Counted from the first letter of the stretch, positions 8,809 to 20,207 are shown. The stretch is 64,000 bases of DNA from Syngnathus acus (GCF_901709675.1 NW_023590226.1:124001-188000); one strand, 5' to 3'. Notes: generated from the sequence alone by a model not told the origin. Numbers and translations are program-made.

Positions 8809-8857
8809 CATTATAGAAGACAGTATAGAAAAAAGGGGGGGGGGGGCCAGAGAGGTC

Positions 8858-8865
8858 TATAAAAA
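8858..8865 (+). promoter_or_regulatory. LTR TATA box
   Basis: TATAAAAA just after a G-run. Transcription would begin about 30 bases downstream, near 8888, which sets the U3/R border. Confidence 0.75.
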
Positions 8866-9146
8866 GGTCACCTTGGACATCTGCGGGGCTCTCTCCCGGA
8901 CCGCGTTCATACGTGAAGAAGCCCGTATGAGTTTCAAGACTTTTTCTACAGCCTTCAAGAGCCTTGTGTGAGACGCAAGATCGCTGGCCTGGATTAACTT
9001 GGATTTACTCAAAGAATTGGACTGGACAACTTTGCATGAGAAACTAGGTGAGGGGAGACTTCTTCTGTATGTACGCAAGCGGAGGAGACAGTCATCGGGT
9101 AGTCTGTCCTCACGGGGCCTAACTAGTTTCCAAATTGGATTTTAGA

Positions 9147-9152
9147 AATAAA
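9147..9152 (+). terminator. Polyadenylation signal candidate in R
   Basis: AATAAA about 260 bases after the inferred start. A second AATAAA at 9353 and a third at about 10217 are alternatives, so R may be 0.3, 0.5 or more than 1.3 kb. Confidence 0.4.
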
Positions 9153-9943
9153 ATCGAACTGATCACTCGACTTTATTTCCACCAAAAAGAAAATAACACC
9201 CAATTGGTAGCTACCTTTTCCCTCTTTTCTGATTTTTGTTTTGCAATCAAAAGTGCTCCGGGATTGAATGATTTTATTTGCAAGTGTATCAGTGAGTGGG
9301 ATTGTTCAGTTTTTGGAGGATTGAGATTTGTAATTCTATTTCATGCTTCTTAAATAAATGTGTTTTATATACTCATTTAATTCGTGGTGCGCTAATTTGT
9401 ATGCAATTAATTGTTTGAGGTTGGGTTGATAACTCAGTTTATAAATAGGAGATTATTATGGTATGCAAACATACCATAATAAATAACAATAAGGAAGGTT
9501 TTCAAATTCGACTTTTCGGATTAGTGTTAGAGCTATAATTAGTAAATGTCCTTCGGGCAAGAGCCCGTTCCTGTTTTTTCGGGCCGCGTCAGAGGCTACT
9601 TTGAATGATTTTGAGGGACTAATTTGCCTTCAAAATAAATTGCAAGATAATAATAATCCGATTAAATCATTTTCAATCGTATTAAGTAAAATATTATTTT
9701 GTTGGAAACAATCGAATCGGTGGAAGCACTCTCACGGTTAAGTGTTTAAATATATCATGCTAAAATTAGTGATTTAATGCATTAAATCCATTCTCACACA
9801 CTATCATTGACATACTTCCGCAAATGGGACTTTCTTCGGAGAAATAGGAAGTAAGCTTGTTACTTCCTCAAACCAAGTAGAGCGAGGCCATATCAAAAGT
9901 TATTTCGACAAAACTAGCGCTAGAGGGTGCGCTAGACCAACGA

Positions 9944-10238
9944 ATCCTTGAGGTCTTATCAAAGACATCTAAACAATATCCGTAACGTAATACCAGCATC
10001 AAACAACCGAAGGGAGCCATCATTACGGCGCGGTCATATTGACGACTCGCCTCGAATAGAGTTACTCGGCTCGCGCGTCGGATGACTTAAAAAGGATTGG
10101 CGTCGTAAAGAAATTAGATTGATTCTGGTAGAATTAATTTAACTCGGGTGGTCAGCTACGGACGAGTCCCTTCACCCCCGGCTTATTGAACCCGTTACAG
10201 GGGAGCCGGTGCCACTTTAATAAAGTGCGCGTTTGACA
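9944..10238 (+). other. Conserved U5-end block of the LTR
   Basis: This 295-bp block matches 58024-58323 at roughly 85-90% by eye, while the U3 parts of the two LTRs are hardly alignable. It includes a hairpin (CCGGCT/AGCCGG with an inner CCC/GGG stem) and a terminal palindrome CACTTTA-A-TAAAGTG. Confidence 0.75.
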
Positions 10239-11387
10239 TGGTCCAACGTAAGACTGTTTAGGGTGAATAAAAATAACTGCAACAAGTTTATTCTGCTATT
10301 AACCAGATTCAAACTGGGATTGCAGCCGCCTCAATGCTATATTATGGCCAATATGCAGTTGCATGTTTAGGGTCTTTTCTCTAGGATCTTCAGCCACGAC
10401 ACCCAGGCAGACCATGAAAGAATGTTGATGTTAAAATGTTGGTGGAACTATCCAATAACTACGCAGATCCGATGATCCCTAAGACTTGAGATGAGACAAA
10501 ATTGAAAAGGCTATTTGTTGACAGTGTCTGTGAGTTACTTCAACCCAAAAGTTCACATAAATTACACATAGCTAATGTTGACCACAAAATGGCATGTGAG
10601 CTGGCCAGGAGTCCTGGAATCTTCTGATCTGTAGACAGTATATATATATACTGTATATATATGTATATATAAAATATTTCTGACACGTAACCGGTCCGTG
10701 GTGCAAAACAGGTTGGGGACCACTGATTTAGTAGAAGGTGGCTACAGATAAAACTTTGAGTTTATTTTGAAAAACTTACAGGTCACTCACTTAAGTTCAA
10801 ACGCACGCACAACCAATGCAGCTATATAATAACTCTGCTGCAAACATAGGTTAACGCACTTGGGTTGATAACTGAACCCTGGTCTTTCACACGACAAGCA
10901 GAGATACTATCCACGATACTAACGAGGAACATGCCCTGTGTTAGGGCAAGATGGACTGCTTGGCGGGAGAAAGGAAAGGGAGGGGGCAGAAAGGGGAACG
11001 CTCACGGGACACATGCGCGTATAACTATTATGTGGATTTTAATCATCTGTAAACGTTATTAAAACAGTACTGAAATGGGGCAATCTGCTGGTCTGGTTCG
11101 TATATGCCTGCCTTCAAGTTTAGAGGGCACTACCTTTAGGGGGCGCATTAGAGGTTAGGGTTAAAGGTGAAGGGGTTACCGTTAGCGAGTTAGCAGGTTA
11201 GGGGTTAATTGTTAGGGTTTGGTTATTGTTAGGGTTTTAGAGTTAGCGTTAGGGCTTGAAGTTAGGGAATTAGGAGCCTTAGGCCAACCAGATTCCATTT
11301 ATTCCATTAATCACTGACATTCAGTCTTCAGATCCATGTCACATGGGCTACCAATCGGAATGTAACGGGGTCAACTGGTCTACTATT
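10239..11387. repeat. tRNA-associated repeat fragments and degenerate TTAGGG-like tract
   Basis: No gene seen. About 10370-10560 matches a cassette also found at 45.8-45.9, 53.9, 54.4 and 54.8 kb. About 10590-10632 resembles the 3' half of tRNA-Arg on the minus strand. 10640-10670 is TA-rich, and 10690-10730 looks like a hAT terminus. 11150-11280 is a decayed GTTAGGGTT-like tract. 11300-11380 matches 46.24-46.31 kb. Confidence 0.6.
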
Positions 11388-11460
11388 AGATAGATTAGAT
11401 TAGATAATCCTTTATTATTCCCTCAATGGGGAAACTCCTGTGTTAGCAGCAGTACACTTA

Positions 11461-11519
<59 letters not shown>

Positions 11520-12528
11520 TGCGGGGGAGGGGGTAAAAGATTAAAAAAGTAAAAGATATATATAATTAAAAAATATGGACAATACATACACAATACATAA
11601 TATACAGTGGAGATAAAAAAATATTAGATAGAAAAATAGTAAAACTGCAAAAAAGCAGGTAAGAAGAGTGTGAGGTAGACAGATATTGCACATATGATTG
11701 CACATATGGTTATTGCATGTTATTATTGCATGTTATTATTGTCCGTTAGCTACAGTGATCGGCCTGGTTGTACAGTCTGATGGCAGCAGGGAGGAAGGAC
11801 CTGCGATGCCTCTCGGTGGTGCATCGTGGGTGACGAAGCCGGTCACTGATGGAGCTCTCCAGGGCTCTGACAGTCTCATGAAGGGGGTGGGAGACATTGT
11901 CCATGATGGAGGACAGCTTAGCCACCATCCTCCTCTCCCCCACCACCTCCACCCGGTCCAGACTGCAGCCCAGGACAGAGCCGGCTTTCTTCACCACCTT
12001 GTCCAGTCTCTTCTTCTCCGCTGCAGTGATGCCGCTGCTCCAGCAGACCACCCCATAAAAAATGGCGGACGCCACCACAGAGTCGTAGAAGGTCCTCAGG
12101 AGGCCGTCCCTCACTCCGAAGGACCTCAGTCTGCGCAGCAGGTGGAGTCTGCTTTGGCCCTTCTTGTATAGGGCCTGAGTGTTGACAGTCCAGTCCAGTT
12201 TATTGTTCAGGTGAACACCCAGGTACTTGTAAGAGTCCACAATCTCTATGTCCGTTCCCTGGTTGTTCACCGGCGAGGGGGGGGACTTTGCGCCGGCGGA
12301 AGTCCGCCACCAGCTCCTTTGTTTTTCCAGAGTTAATCTGGAGCCGGTTCCGCTGGCACCAGTCCACGAATCTGTGATTCAGTTCTCGGTACTCCGTCTC
12401 GTCTCCGTTGTTAATGAGACCGACGATGGCGGAGTTGTCCGAGAACTTCTGGAGGTGGCAGTTTGATGTGTGGTGGGTGAAGTCAGCTGTGTAGATGGTG
12501 AAGAGGAGGGGGTCCAGGACGGTAAAAA
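11388..12528 (-). mobile_element. LINE 3' end (CR1/L2/Rex1-like), truncated
   Basis: The minus strand encodes the C-terminus of a non-LTR reverse transcriptase from about 12270 to 11746: the KYLGV block, thumb region, FYGVVCWSSG and a terminal SDRLRHPRCTTERHRRSF-like motif. Upstream frames (12520-12270) carry the same protein with frameshifts. The 3' end reads through TTAGAT repeats and a poly-T/AATAAAGG-like tail at 11390-11420. The 5' end is lost, as usual for 5'-truncated LINE copies. Confidence 0.82.
11467..11516 (+). repeat. (AC)n microsatellite
   Basis: About 25 perfect AC units inside the 3' region of the LINE that follows. Confidence 0.97.
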
Positions 12529-12599
12529 GCCTTAAAACAAAACGAAGAAGAAAATGACGTAACTTCCCGTTCGCGAACGAGTCGTGTATTGCATTTGCC

Positions 12600-12690
12600 G
12601 TTCACCAACGAACGAATCTGTGAGTGAACGGATCACTCATTGAGTGAATCACTCAGTGAGTGAATCACTCACTGAGTGATTCGCATTTCC
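12600..12690. repeat. Palindromic 16-bp array, copy 1
   Basis: Units of GAGTGAATCACTCACT, each self-complementary with its neighbour (AGTGATTCACTCAGTGAG), flanked by GAACGAATC motifs. It probably lies in the subterminal region of the hAT element. Confidence 0.85.
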
Positions 12691-13429
12691 AGTTCATCGT
12701 GAGAACGGATCAGTGAGGGAACGAATCCTGACTTTCCCGTTTGCAAACGAGTCATTGGGTTAACTGCCTTTCCGTGCATCAACGGATCAGTCAGTGAACG
12801 TGTTGCGTCTCCTAGCGTGAACTATGTAAGCCAGAATGTAGATTTACGATTTACTTATAGTAGGTTTTAAATGACGTGTATGCAAACAAAATGCCTAAAT
12901 GCTATTATCTAATATATCGACTGTAGTTTCACATTAGATTGGTTTGAGATGTACTTTTATTATCATTATTATTATTATTATTATTATAAACATTTATGTT
13001 ATAACTTGTCTGGTGTTTTATTCCTTGTTTTTATATTCGCCATTCAAAACATAAAAATCTGACATTTGGTTAACTGCTTTATATGACAATATGTATGTTT
13101 TACGTTGCTATATGAGTTGGTGTCCCCCAAAATAACAAACGTCGGCATAACGGTTTTTTTCCAACCTTTTCTTCAAACACAAACACATTCGGTATAATAA
13201 CACCATCAACTACAAGCCAACAAATACAAAATTGAAACATCAATGTCGGCATAACGTGTGTCGGCTTGCAATAGCATAGCAGCAATGCTGTCTGTCACTC
13301 ACTCACTCACTCGTGAAGACCAATCAGCAGCGCCAGCGAGCGTTAGATGGAGGAGGGACTTCACGCGTCAGTGACGTAACTTCCCGTTCACGAACGAGTC
13401 GTGAATTGCATTTGCCGTTCACCAACGAA

Positions 13430-13550
13430 CGAATCTGTGAGTGAACAAATCACTCACTGAGTGAATCACTCACTGAGTGAATCACTCACTGAGTGAATCA
13501 CTCACTGAGTGAATCACTCACTGAGTGAATCACTGAGTGATTCGCATTTC
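13430..13550. repeat. Palindromic 16-bp array, copy 2
   Basis: The same 16-bp unit repeated about six times, nearly perfect, within a second copy of the same flanking sequence. The right-hand copy (16.9-17.5 kb) has lost it. Confidence 0.88.
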
Positions 13551-14482
13551 CAGTTCACCACGAGAACGGATCAGTGAGGGAACGAATCCTGGCTTTCCCG
13601 TTCGCGAACGAGTCAATGGGTGAACTGCCTTCCCGTGCATCAACGGATCAGTCAGTGAACGTGTTGCGTCTCATGGCGTGAACATTTCAGTGGGTGAAAT
13701 GTAGAAGTGTAGATTTACGTTTTGCCATGGAAAGACTGAAACACCACGTCTTTTGTGCTCGTTTTCCCCAAGCTAATGGCTAGTGTGCAAGCGCATGAAG
13801 AGACTGCCGGCCGGCCAGCAGACCCCATCTTCAACTTTATTCCATGAAGGGATGCGCCGGTCTGCAACAGCTGGGAGACTATGTTTTTAAATAACATGTT
13901 TATGCATATATACGCCAAAATATTGTTCTCCAATCTATCTACTGCAATTTCACATTAAATTGCTGGTTTGAATTTGTATTTTAAAACTTGTCTGGCGTTC
14001 GAGTGTTTTATTCCTTGGTTTTATTTTTGCGCATGAAAACGTAAAATGTAAGTCCCAACATTGTAAAAATGAAAACAAAACATACAGGGCGTGTTTTCAC
14101 GCTGTGTTGGTGTCCCCCAAAATAATAAATGAAGGTTTGTGCGTCTTCCACATCAAATACAGGACAGCAAAATAAGTCAAATCGCCGCGGTTGCGCACAA
14201 AAAGGGAGAGCGTTATGGTGGTCCGTTGTCGGAGAATGGGAGGGCTTTACCTTATAGGGTAATGTTTGGGGGTGGGGGAAGGGTTAAAGCACCCCGTCAC
14301 CTGGATCAAACTAAATCCTTTTCCGGGCAGGGGGAGAGAGTAGGTGCTTGAATTACAGCACGATGTTTACAAACACAAGCCTACCCCCCTCTCCCTCCTG
14401 TTAATTGTATAACCCCATGACCCCCTCATCACTTTGTTGTTGTTGTAAGTTTTTTCTTTTGCTGAAGTTATCAGAAGACAAG

Positions 14483-16453
14483 ATGAGTGAGTCAAGAAAA
14501 AGAAGTGCCGTGTGGACCCAATTTAATAACATTTCTGATAAAGCTGCAGCATGCAATATTTGCAAAGCAAAGATTTCAACAAAAGGTGGATCTACAGCCA
14601 ATCTTCTGCGCCACTTAAGAAGTCAGCATCCAACTGTCCAGCTGCAAGAGGTGAGAGAAGACCTTCGCCTGACTGAAGCTACTACCAGCACTGCTAAAGT
14701 AAGCACTGTTCAAGCCAGACAAACCAGACTTACTCATTTTATTTCAAGGCCAATTGACCCACTTGGGCAAAAGGCCTTGGATGAAATACTTGCTAAAATG
14801 ATTGCAAGGGATTTTCAACCCTACTCCATAGTGGAAGACCCTGGATTTCGGCAATTTACAAAGGCACTGAATTCAAACTGTATTCTACCTAGCAGAAAAA
14901 CCTTGTCAAATACAGTCATCCCTGATTTGCACAAGAGAACCGTCGAAAAAATGAAGGACAGGGTGTGTGTTTGACCGCTGACTGCTGGACATCGAGGACC
15001 ACAACATCATTTATGTCAGTGACATGCCATTTCATTGACAATTATGAGATGGTCTCTGTCCTGCTGGAATGTTTTGAAATGAGTGAGAGACACACAGCCA
15101 ACCACCTATCGAAGCAGCTCGTAAGAGTTGCAAGGGAACGGGACATTTCAGACAAGATATGTGCCTGTGTATCTGATAATGGTGCAAATGTAGTAAAAGC
15201 AATTCAGATCACAGGTTATCCTCACCTTTTCTGCTTTGCCCACACCCTCAATTTAATTGTCGATAGTGGCATGATTGCAATAAAAGAAACGATGGAAAAA
15301 GTAAAGGCAATTGTTGAATATATGCACAAAAGCACAGTTGCCGCTCAAAAACTGCGAGCCACCCAAAAACAGTTAGGCTTGCCAGAAGCTCGCTTGAAGC
15401 AAGACTGCCCCACAAGGTGGAATTCAACATTGTACATGATCCAAAGTACTCTTGTGAACAAAGATGCAATAATTACAACTTTAGCACTTACAAATCCAAA
15501 ATTGTCACTCCTAACACCAGAGGAATGGGAGGGAATAAAGCAGGCCTGTAACATTTTGAAGCCCTTCGAAGAAGTCACCAGGGAATTATGTGGCCAGAGG
15601 TACATATGTGCATGATCGTATTTTCGAAGTGTAATTTTGCCCTTAATTTTAAAGGCTTTGCTTTCAGTGTCCCTTTAAAATAAAAAATAATCAGAAAGAA
15701 AAAAACATTTGCCTTTTGTAGTTTTCAAGCAAATGTACTAATCATTACTGCTAATGCTAAACATTTCATATGCACCAACAACATGCATTCATATGATCAT
15801 TGTTGTTATCAGAGTCAAACCTTTTTTTCCCTTGTCTCAGATACTATGTTACTGCATCAAAGGTGATTCTTCTTGCGAGAGGATTACAGAAGATAATCAC
15901 AAATAAATAAAGAATTGCAAACATGACGGCGCCTGTGACAGCCATGGTGGAGACGATTGCGAGACAAATGTCAAACAGGTTCCACAAGATTGAGGCACAT
16001 GTTTTGCTATCTGAAGAGGCAGCACTGGACCCAAGGTTCAAAAAGAAGGCCTTCGGCAGGGAGGAGGATCCCGATAGGACCTACCAGCATCTTAGCAATG
16101 CTGCTGCTAAGGTGAACCTTCCCAACCAGCAAGCTGAAGGAGAAGCAGAAGAAACAGCACAGCCTCAGAGTTCCGGGCAGGACAGCCAAATCTGGCAGGA
16201 ATTTGACCAGCGGGTCTCAGGACTTGTGAGCAGCTGTCGTAATGCATTAACGGATTCAATGCTGGAGGTGCGTGCTTTTGTGGAAGAGCCCCTTATAAGT
16301 AGAGGTTCAAACCCCCTCTCTTGGTGGCAAAGTAGAGGTGTGGTTTATCCAAGACTTTCTCATGTGATGAAAAAGAGACTCTGCATTGTGGCTACATCTG
16401 TCCCGTCTGAGAGGATTTTCCGCAAGATGGGGCAGATATTATCAGAGAGATGA
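14483..16453 (+). pseudogene. hAT transposase with BED finger, broken
   Basis: Starts at the ATG 14483. A BED-type C2H2 finger occupies the first ~60 residues (C-x2-C, then H-x4-H). A frameshift near 14968 separates it from the catalytic core (TADCWTS, then CVSDNGAN, then CPTRWNST) at 14965-15600. A GT splice donor near 15600 and a TTTCCCTTGTCTCAG acceptor ending at 15840 mark an intron. The last exon breaks again near 15905 and resumes to the hAT dimerisation motif (PLSWW...SERIFRKMG) before the stop at 16453. The family cuts and pastes its own DNA; this copy cannot make a full protein. Confidence 0.85.
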
Positions 16454-17717
16454 AATTGACTGAGTTCATCAAAAGTTAGTCAGCTTGTATTTTTGAATGC
16501 AAATCTGAAGTAAGAGCAAAAGAAAGTACAATGCATAGGACATTTTTACTTGACTTTGTTTGACTGTTTTGGTGTGTTTGCTTTGTTGATAACTGGATTT
16601 TTTGGGTCACTTTTTGGGGAATTTCTACCTCTTAGTGAAGTATTATTTTGCACAATTTTGGTGTGTTTGCTTGTTTGGTTACTGATTTTTTTTTGTCCCT
16701 TTTTTTAAAATGTCTACCTCTTAGTAAAGTATTATTTTGCACAATTTTGGTGTGTTTGCTTGTTTGGTTACTGTATTTTTTTAAACACTTTTCTAGCTCT
16801 TAGCGTTGTATTATTTTGCACAAAAATTATTTTGTATTGGACTTTTGCTTTAAAGTCTTTGTTTCAGTATCTTTTTATGTATTTCCGTATTTTATACACC
16901 TCGCCGTGAAACAAAACGAAGAAAATGATGTAACTTCCCGTTCACGAACGAGTCATGAATTTATTATTATCCATCAGTCAGTGAATATGTTGCGTCTCCT
17001 GACGTGAACTGTGCAAGCCAGAATGTAGATTTACGATTTACTTATAGTAGGTTTTAAATAACGTGAATGCATATATATGCCTAAATATTGTTATCTAATA
17101 TATCGACTGCAGTTTCACATTAGATTGCTGGTTTGAGACGTACTTTTATTATTATTATTATTATTACTATTATTTTAATGAACATTTATGTTATAACTTT
17201 TCTGGTGTTTTATTTCTTGTTTTTATATTCGCCAATCAAAACATAAAAATCAGACATTTGCTTAACTGCTTAAATTAACAAATGTCGGCATAACGGTTTT
17301 TTTTTTTCAACCTTTTATTCAAACACAAACACATTCGATATAATACCATCAACTACAAGCCAACAAATACAAAATTAAAACATCAACGTCGGCATAAAGT
17401 GTGTCGGCTGGCAATGGCATAGCGGCAATGCTGTCTGTCACTCACTCGTGAATCTTCGCGAACGACCAATCAGCAGCGCCAGCGAGCGTTAGATGGAGGA
17501 GGGACTTTACGAGTCAGTGACGTAATTTCCCGTTCACGAACAAATAAGTGACGCAACTTCTCGTTCACGACCGGGTGAGAGACTGTTGCCAACGGATCAG
17601 TGTGTAGGTGTTGTATTATAGAAAGAAATGTGTCAATTACCCGAGCCAATTATTATTATATATAGGTTCTGTAGTTGTATTGTTTGATGTGTATGGGTTG
17701 TTGCCACTGGATGTTAT

Positions 17718-17746
17718 AAAAAAAAAAAAAAAAAAGCCGTATCAGT

Positions 17747-17777
<31 letters not shown>

Positions 17778-17789
17778 GAGAGAGAGATT
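17718..17789 (+). repeat. Low-complexity A-run, (GT)n and G-run
   Basis: An 18-base A-run, then GTGTGT, an 18-base G-run and GAGAGA in sequence, near the right end of the hAT region. Confidence 0.9.
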
Positions 17790-17999
17790 CATTGAACGAT
17801 TCGTTTGAACGAATCCTTTGAGTGAACTGATTCTAAGGATTCAGTTCACCTAAAAGAACTGGAATGCACATCACTAGTGGTAATTACATAGTATTTTGCA
17901 TTTACTAATTTGTTACATACAGTTTAGCAAGCAAATGCACAGTTCCAGAGTACAATTAATAACATGTGTTTTGTTTTGTCGTTTAATGTGGGTTTGTCC

Positions 18000-18627
18000 G
18001 CCAGTTTTGTGTGTTCGTCTCGTCGTACCGGGTTGTGCTTCAAGTGCGGCGGGCTGGTTCTGCTCGACATCGGCGAAAGCGAGTTTTGTGGCGACCTGAA
18101 CTTTGAAGCGGGGACATTAAAGGCGCTCGGTCTGCGCCGTCCTGGAGCGTCGCCGGACTCGCCTGCTATTCTTCCCCCGGTTGGGCGTCCGGGCCTGGCT
18201 GGCGGCCACCCCAGCTCGCCCGTCCGTGCCTTCCATTCTTCTGGCGGACGTTCGATCGCTGGACATCAACATGCCTGCTGAGTTCTGCGGACCGGACAGT
18301 GCGTAGCTGCTGTGCGTCTGGAGCGGATGGCGCGCTATCGGGCGGACCGGGCCATTGTACGAGGGGGAACATCGCGTGGAGGTGGACTGTGCGTCTACAT
18401 CCGTGAAGAATGGTGCCGGGACTTTGTTGTGGGATGCCAGCACTGCTCGCCACTGGCGAAGTTTGTGATCTCCGGGCTGTTGGGGTCCTGAACTCTCTCC
18501 CCGTTGTTTTACTTGTGTGTTAATCGTGTGCTGTGTCTCGTCACCGTGGGATAGGGGGAACGGTATTTCGGTTTCTTTGTGTGTCCTAGCATGAAGAAAT
18601 TGACAATAAAGCTGATTCTGATTCTGA
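18000..18627 (+). mobile_element. LINE endonuclease fragment with LINE tail
   Basis: From about 18000 to 18475 the + strand resembles the start of a LINE endonuclease (motif RGGGLCVYI near 18372-18400, W-C and HCSP after it), with frameshifts. It joins directly to a 3' tail ending AATAAAGCTGATTCTGATTCTGA at about 18627. Most of the element is deleted, which gives a SINE-like remnant. Confidence 0.65.
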
Positions 18628-18690
18628 ACATGCTCAAAACCGTTCAGTGTGTGACAGCACCTAAACTCCATGTGCGTACTACTGCGCTTA

Positions 18691-18705
18691 CTTTTTGCTT
18701 TAAAC
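18691..18705 (-). promoter_or_regulatory. U1 3' box
   Basis: On the minus strand, GTTTAAAGCAAAAAG lies about ten bases after the U1 3' end. It fits the snRNA 3'-box pattern (GTTT, AAA, purine) that directs 3' end formation. Confidence 0.7.
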
Positions 18706-18713
18706 AGTAAAAC

Positions 18714-18877
18714 CAGGGGAGAGCGCGGACGCAGTCCCCCACTACCAGAAATTATGCAGTCGAGATTCCCACATTCGGAGAATTCGCAGAGGTCAGCACA
18801 ACCGGAGTGTAATGGCTGAGCCTCTCCCTGGGTGAACCACCTTCTTGATCACGGCGTCTCCCCTGCCAGGTAAGTAT
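18714..18877 (-). ncRNA. U1 snRNA
   Basis: Exactly 164 nt, the vertebrate U1 length. The 5' end ATACTTACCTG, which pairs with 5' splice sites, is intact. The Sm site AATTTCTGG and the final GC-rich stem ending CCCCTG are present. The U1-70K loop reads GATCAAGAAG, with one base unlike the usual GATCAYGAAG. The 3' box follows. Either a functional variant gene or a very young pseudogene. Confidence 0.88.
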
Positions 18878-19286
18878 GAATTGGATCAGTTACCCGGCCG
18901 CCGTCTTTACCGCACACGCCATCTTCAGTCACGGGCTTAATTTCGCCAAACGTGTGGCACACATACACACTCAGTGGATGAAACAGGATTTGTAGAACTT
19001 TTTATATAGTACCTTTAGTCATTACAAAACCAAAGCATGATAAATTAAGTAAAAAATAGATTAAAAAAGACGACCATCATGCTTTGCTTCTTTTCCTACC
19101 CTTAATTGCCCCTACACCCGCGCCTTTGTTCACCTCCTTTTTCTTAGAGTCGCCATCTAGTGGTGATGGCAGCAACCCAACAAAATAAAGTGAAATAATA
19201 TATCTGCAAAAACATGCCCATCACGCATTGCCTCTTTTAACCTGAGAACCCTAAAACTATGAATTTGTATTTATTGAAAACCTCCA

Positions 19287-19655
19287 GGGCAGCTCGGTGG
19301 TGCACTGGGTAGCACGTCCGCCTCACAGTTAGGAGGGTGCGGGTTCGATTCCACCTCCGGCCCTCCCTGTGTGGAGTTTGCATGTTCTCCCCGGGCCCGC
19401 GTGGGTTTTCTCCGGGCACTCCGGTTTCCTCCCACGTCCCAAAAACATGCTTGGTAGGCCGATTGGCGACTCCAAATTGTCCCTAGGTGTGAGTGCGAGT
19501 GCAAATGGTTGTTTGTCTCTGTGTGCCCTGCGATCGGCTGGCAACCGGTTCAGGGTGTCCCCCGCCTACTGCCCGATGACGGCTGGGATAGGCTCCAGCA
19601 CTCCCGCGACCCCCGTGGGGACTAAGCGGTTCAGAAAATGGATGGATGGATGGAA
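19287..19655 (+). mobile_element. tRNA-derived SINE, full length
   Basis: A tRNA-like head has an A-box-like segment and B box GGTTCGATTCC (19342), then a long body (TGTGTGGAGTTTGCATG...; GGATAGGCTCCAGCA). It ends in (GGAT)n. A 5'-truncated relative lies at 46611-46888, and head pieces lie at 44.69-44.76 kb (minus) and 55.33-55.40 kb (plus). Confidence 0.85.
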
Positions 19656-19925
19656 GTTTTGAAAACGACATTTTCTTGAAAATTTGAGAATAAGAATTGT
19701 AATTAAAATTCTTGAAACAATGATAGGAAAATCTCAAGCAAAGAAACACATTTTAATTATATTTTAGAACGGTTACGTAAATTCTTGCTGCCTCTCAAGC
19801 CGAAACGTCTTACATTTAGATCAGACCCCATCAAGTCATAATTGACAGCTTAACCCTGTAAGAATGAAGCGAATGGATTGAAATGGTTTTCTTACATATT
19901 GAACTGTTGATTTGACCAGGAGAGG

Positions 19926-20115
19926 GGGTGCACCGTGCCTGGAGATACTGCTATATCAAGTCGATGCGTGGAGTGGACGGGGCAAGCCCCTTTTCCAAAT
20001 CCCTATTCCAAATAAATCAATTAAATATGTGGTCCCCAGATGGGGGACGTATCAGCTATTAAACTGATAAGAACAGATACTACACTTGATCTTAGCCAAA
20101 AGGCCGAGAAGCGAT
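19926..20115 (-). ncRNA. U2 snRNA-like gene
   Basis: 190 nt. The 5' half matches vertebrate U2 nearly base for base, including ATCGCTTCTCGGCC and the branch-point pairing GTAGTA. The 3' stem-loops are recognisable and the end is GGTGCACCC. Two departures stand out: TAGCTGATAC instead of TATCTGATAC, and the Sm site (20006-20018) reads GATTTATTTGG instead of GATTTTTGG. The altered Sm site suggests a variant or a decaying copy. Confidence 0.87.
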
Positions 20116-20207
20116 AACCCGAAATGGCTCTGAGGCAACGACTTAAATAAAAAGACTACCAATTCAAGTTACGGTTGCATGTATCAACTGATGCTAATGC
20201 CACATAT

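Larger units (their letters stand above)
2..10238 (+). mobile_element. Endogenous retrovirus, 5' part outside window
   Basis: A retroviral provirus enters from the left edge in the pol gene and ends with a 3' LTR. Order: pol end, a zinc-finger gene, env, a polytopic membrane protein gene, a Cys-rich/acidic gene, LTR. All five frames lack stops, which suggests a young or selected copy. Gag, protease, reverse transcriptase and the 5' LTR lie outside, so the target duplication and virus genus cannot be read. A long LTR, extra 3' genes and an Env with a long cytoplasmic leader recall foamy-like and other complex fish retroviruses. That link is inference; reverse transcriptase phylogeny would decide it. 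Confidence 0.9.
7977..10238 (+). mobile_element. 3' LTR of the endogenous retrovirus
   Basis: 2,262 bp bounded by the perfect inverted pair TGTCA/TGACA. U3 (7977 to about 8887) holds three sets of internal repeats. A TATA box is at 8858. Two AATAAA signals are near 9147 and 9353, and a third is near the 3' end at 10217. The last 300 bp match the LTR-like element at 58.0-58.3 kb closely, which fixes the right end. The left end rests on the stop of the last gene, the purine run and the inverted pair. It carries no coding sequence. Confidence 0.82.
12530..17875 (+). mobile_element. BED-type hAT transposon region with terminal repeats
   Basis: A hAT transposase frame (14483-16453) sits inside repeats rich in GAACGAATC-type motifs. 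The right end, near 17875, reads GAACTGGAATGCACATCACTAG, a hAT-like terminus. No matching left terminus was found; the left side may be cut by the LINE at 12528. The left flank has two related repeat copies (12533-13370, 13371-14130) and the right flank one (16905-17540), in direct orientation. Confidence 0.72.

Noticed and set aside
8827-8846. G-run after A-run as the polypurine tract marking the LTR start
   Set aside because: It lies 12 bases before the TATA box and downstream of U3 repeats, so it is inside the LTR.
11150-11280. TTAGGG-like tract as an interstitial telomere
   Set aside because: Units are irregular (GTTAGGGTTT, GTTAGCG) and may be ordinary degenerate satellite.
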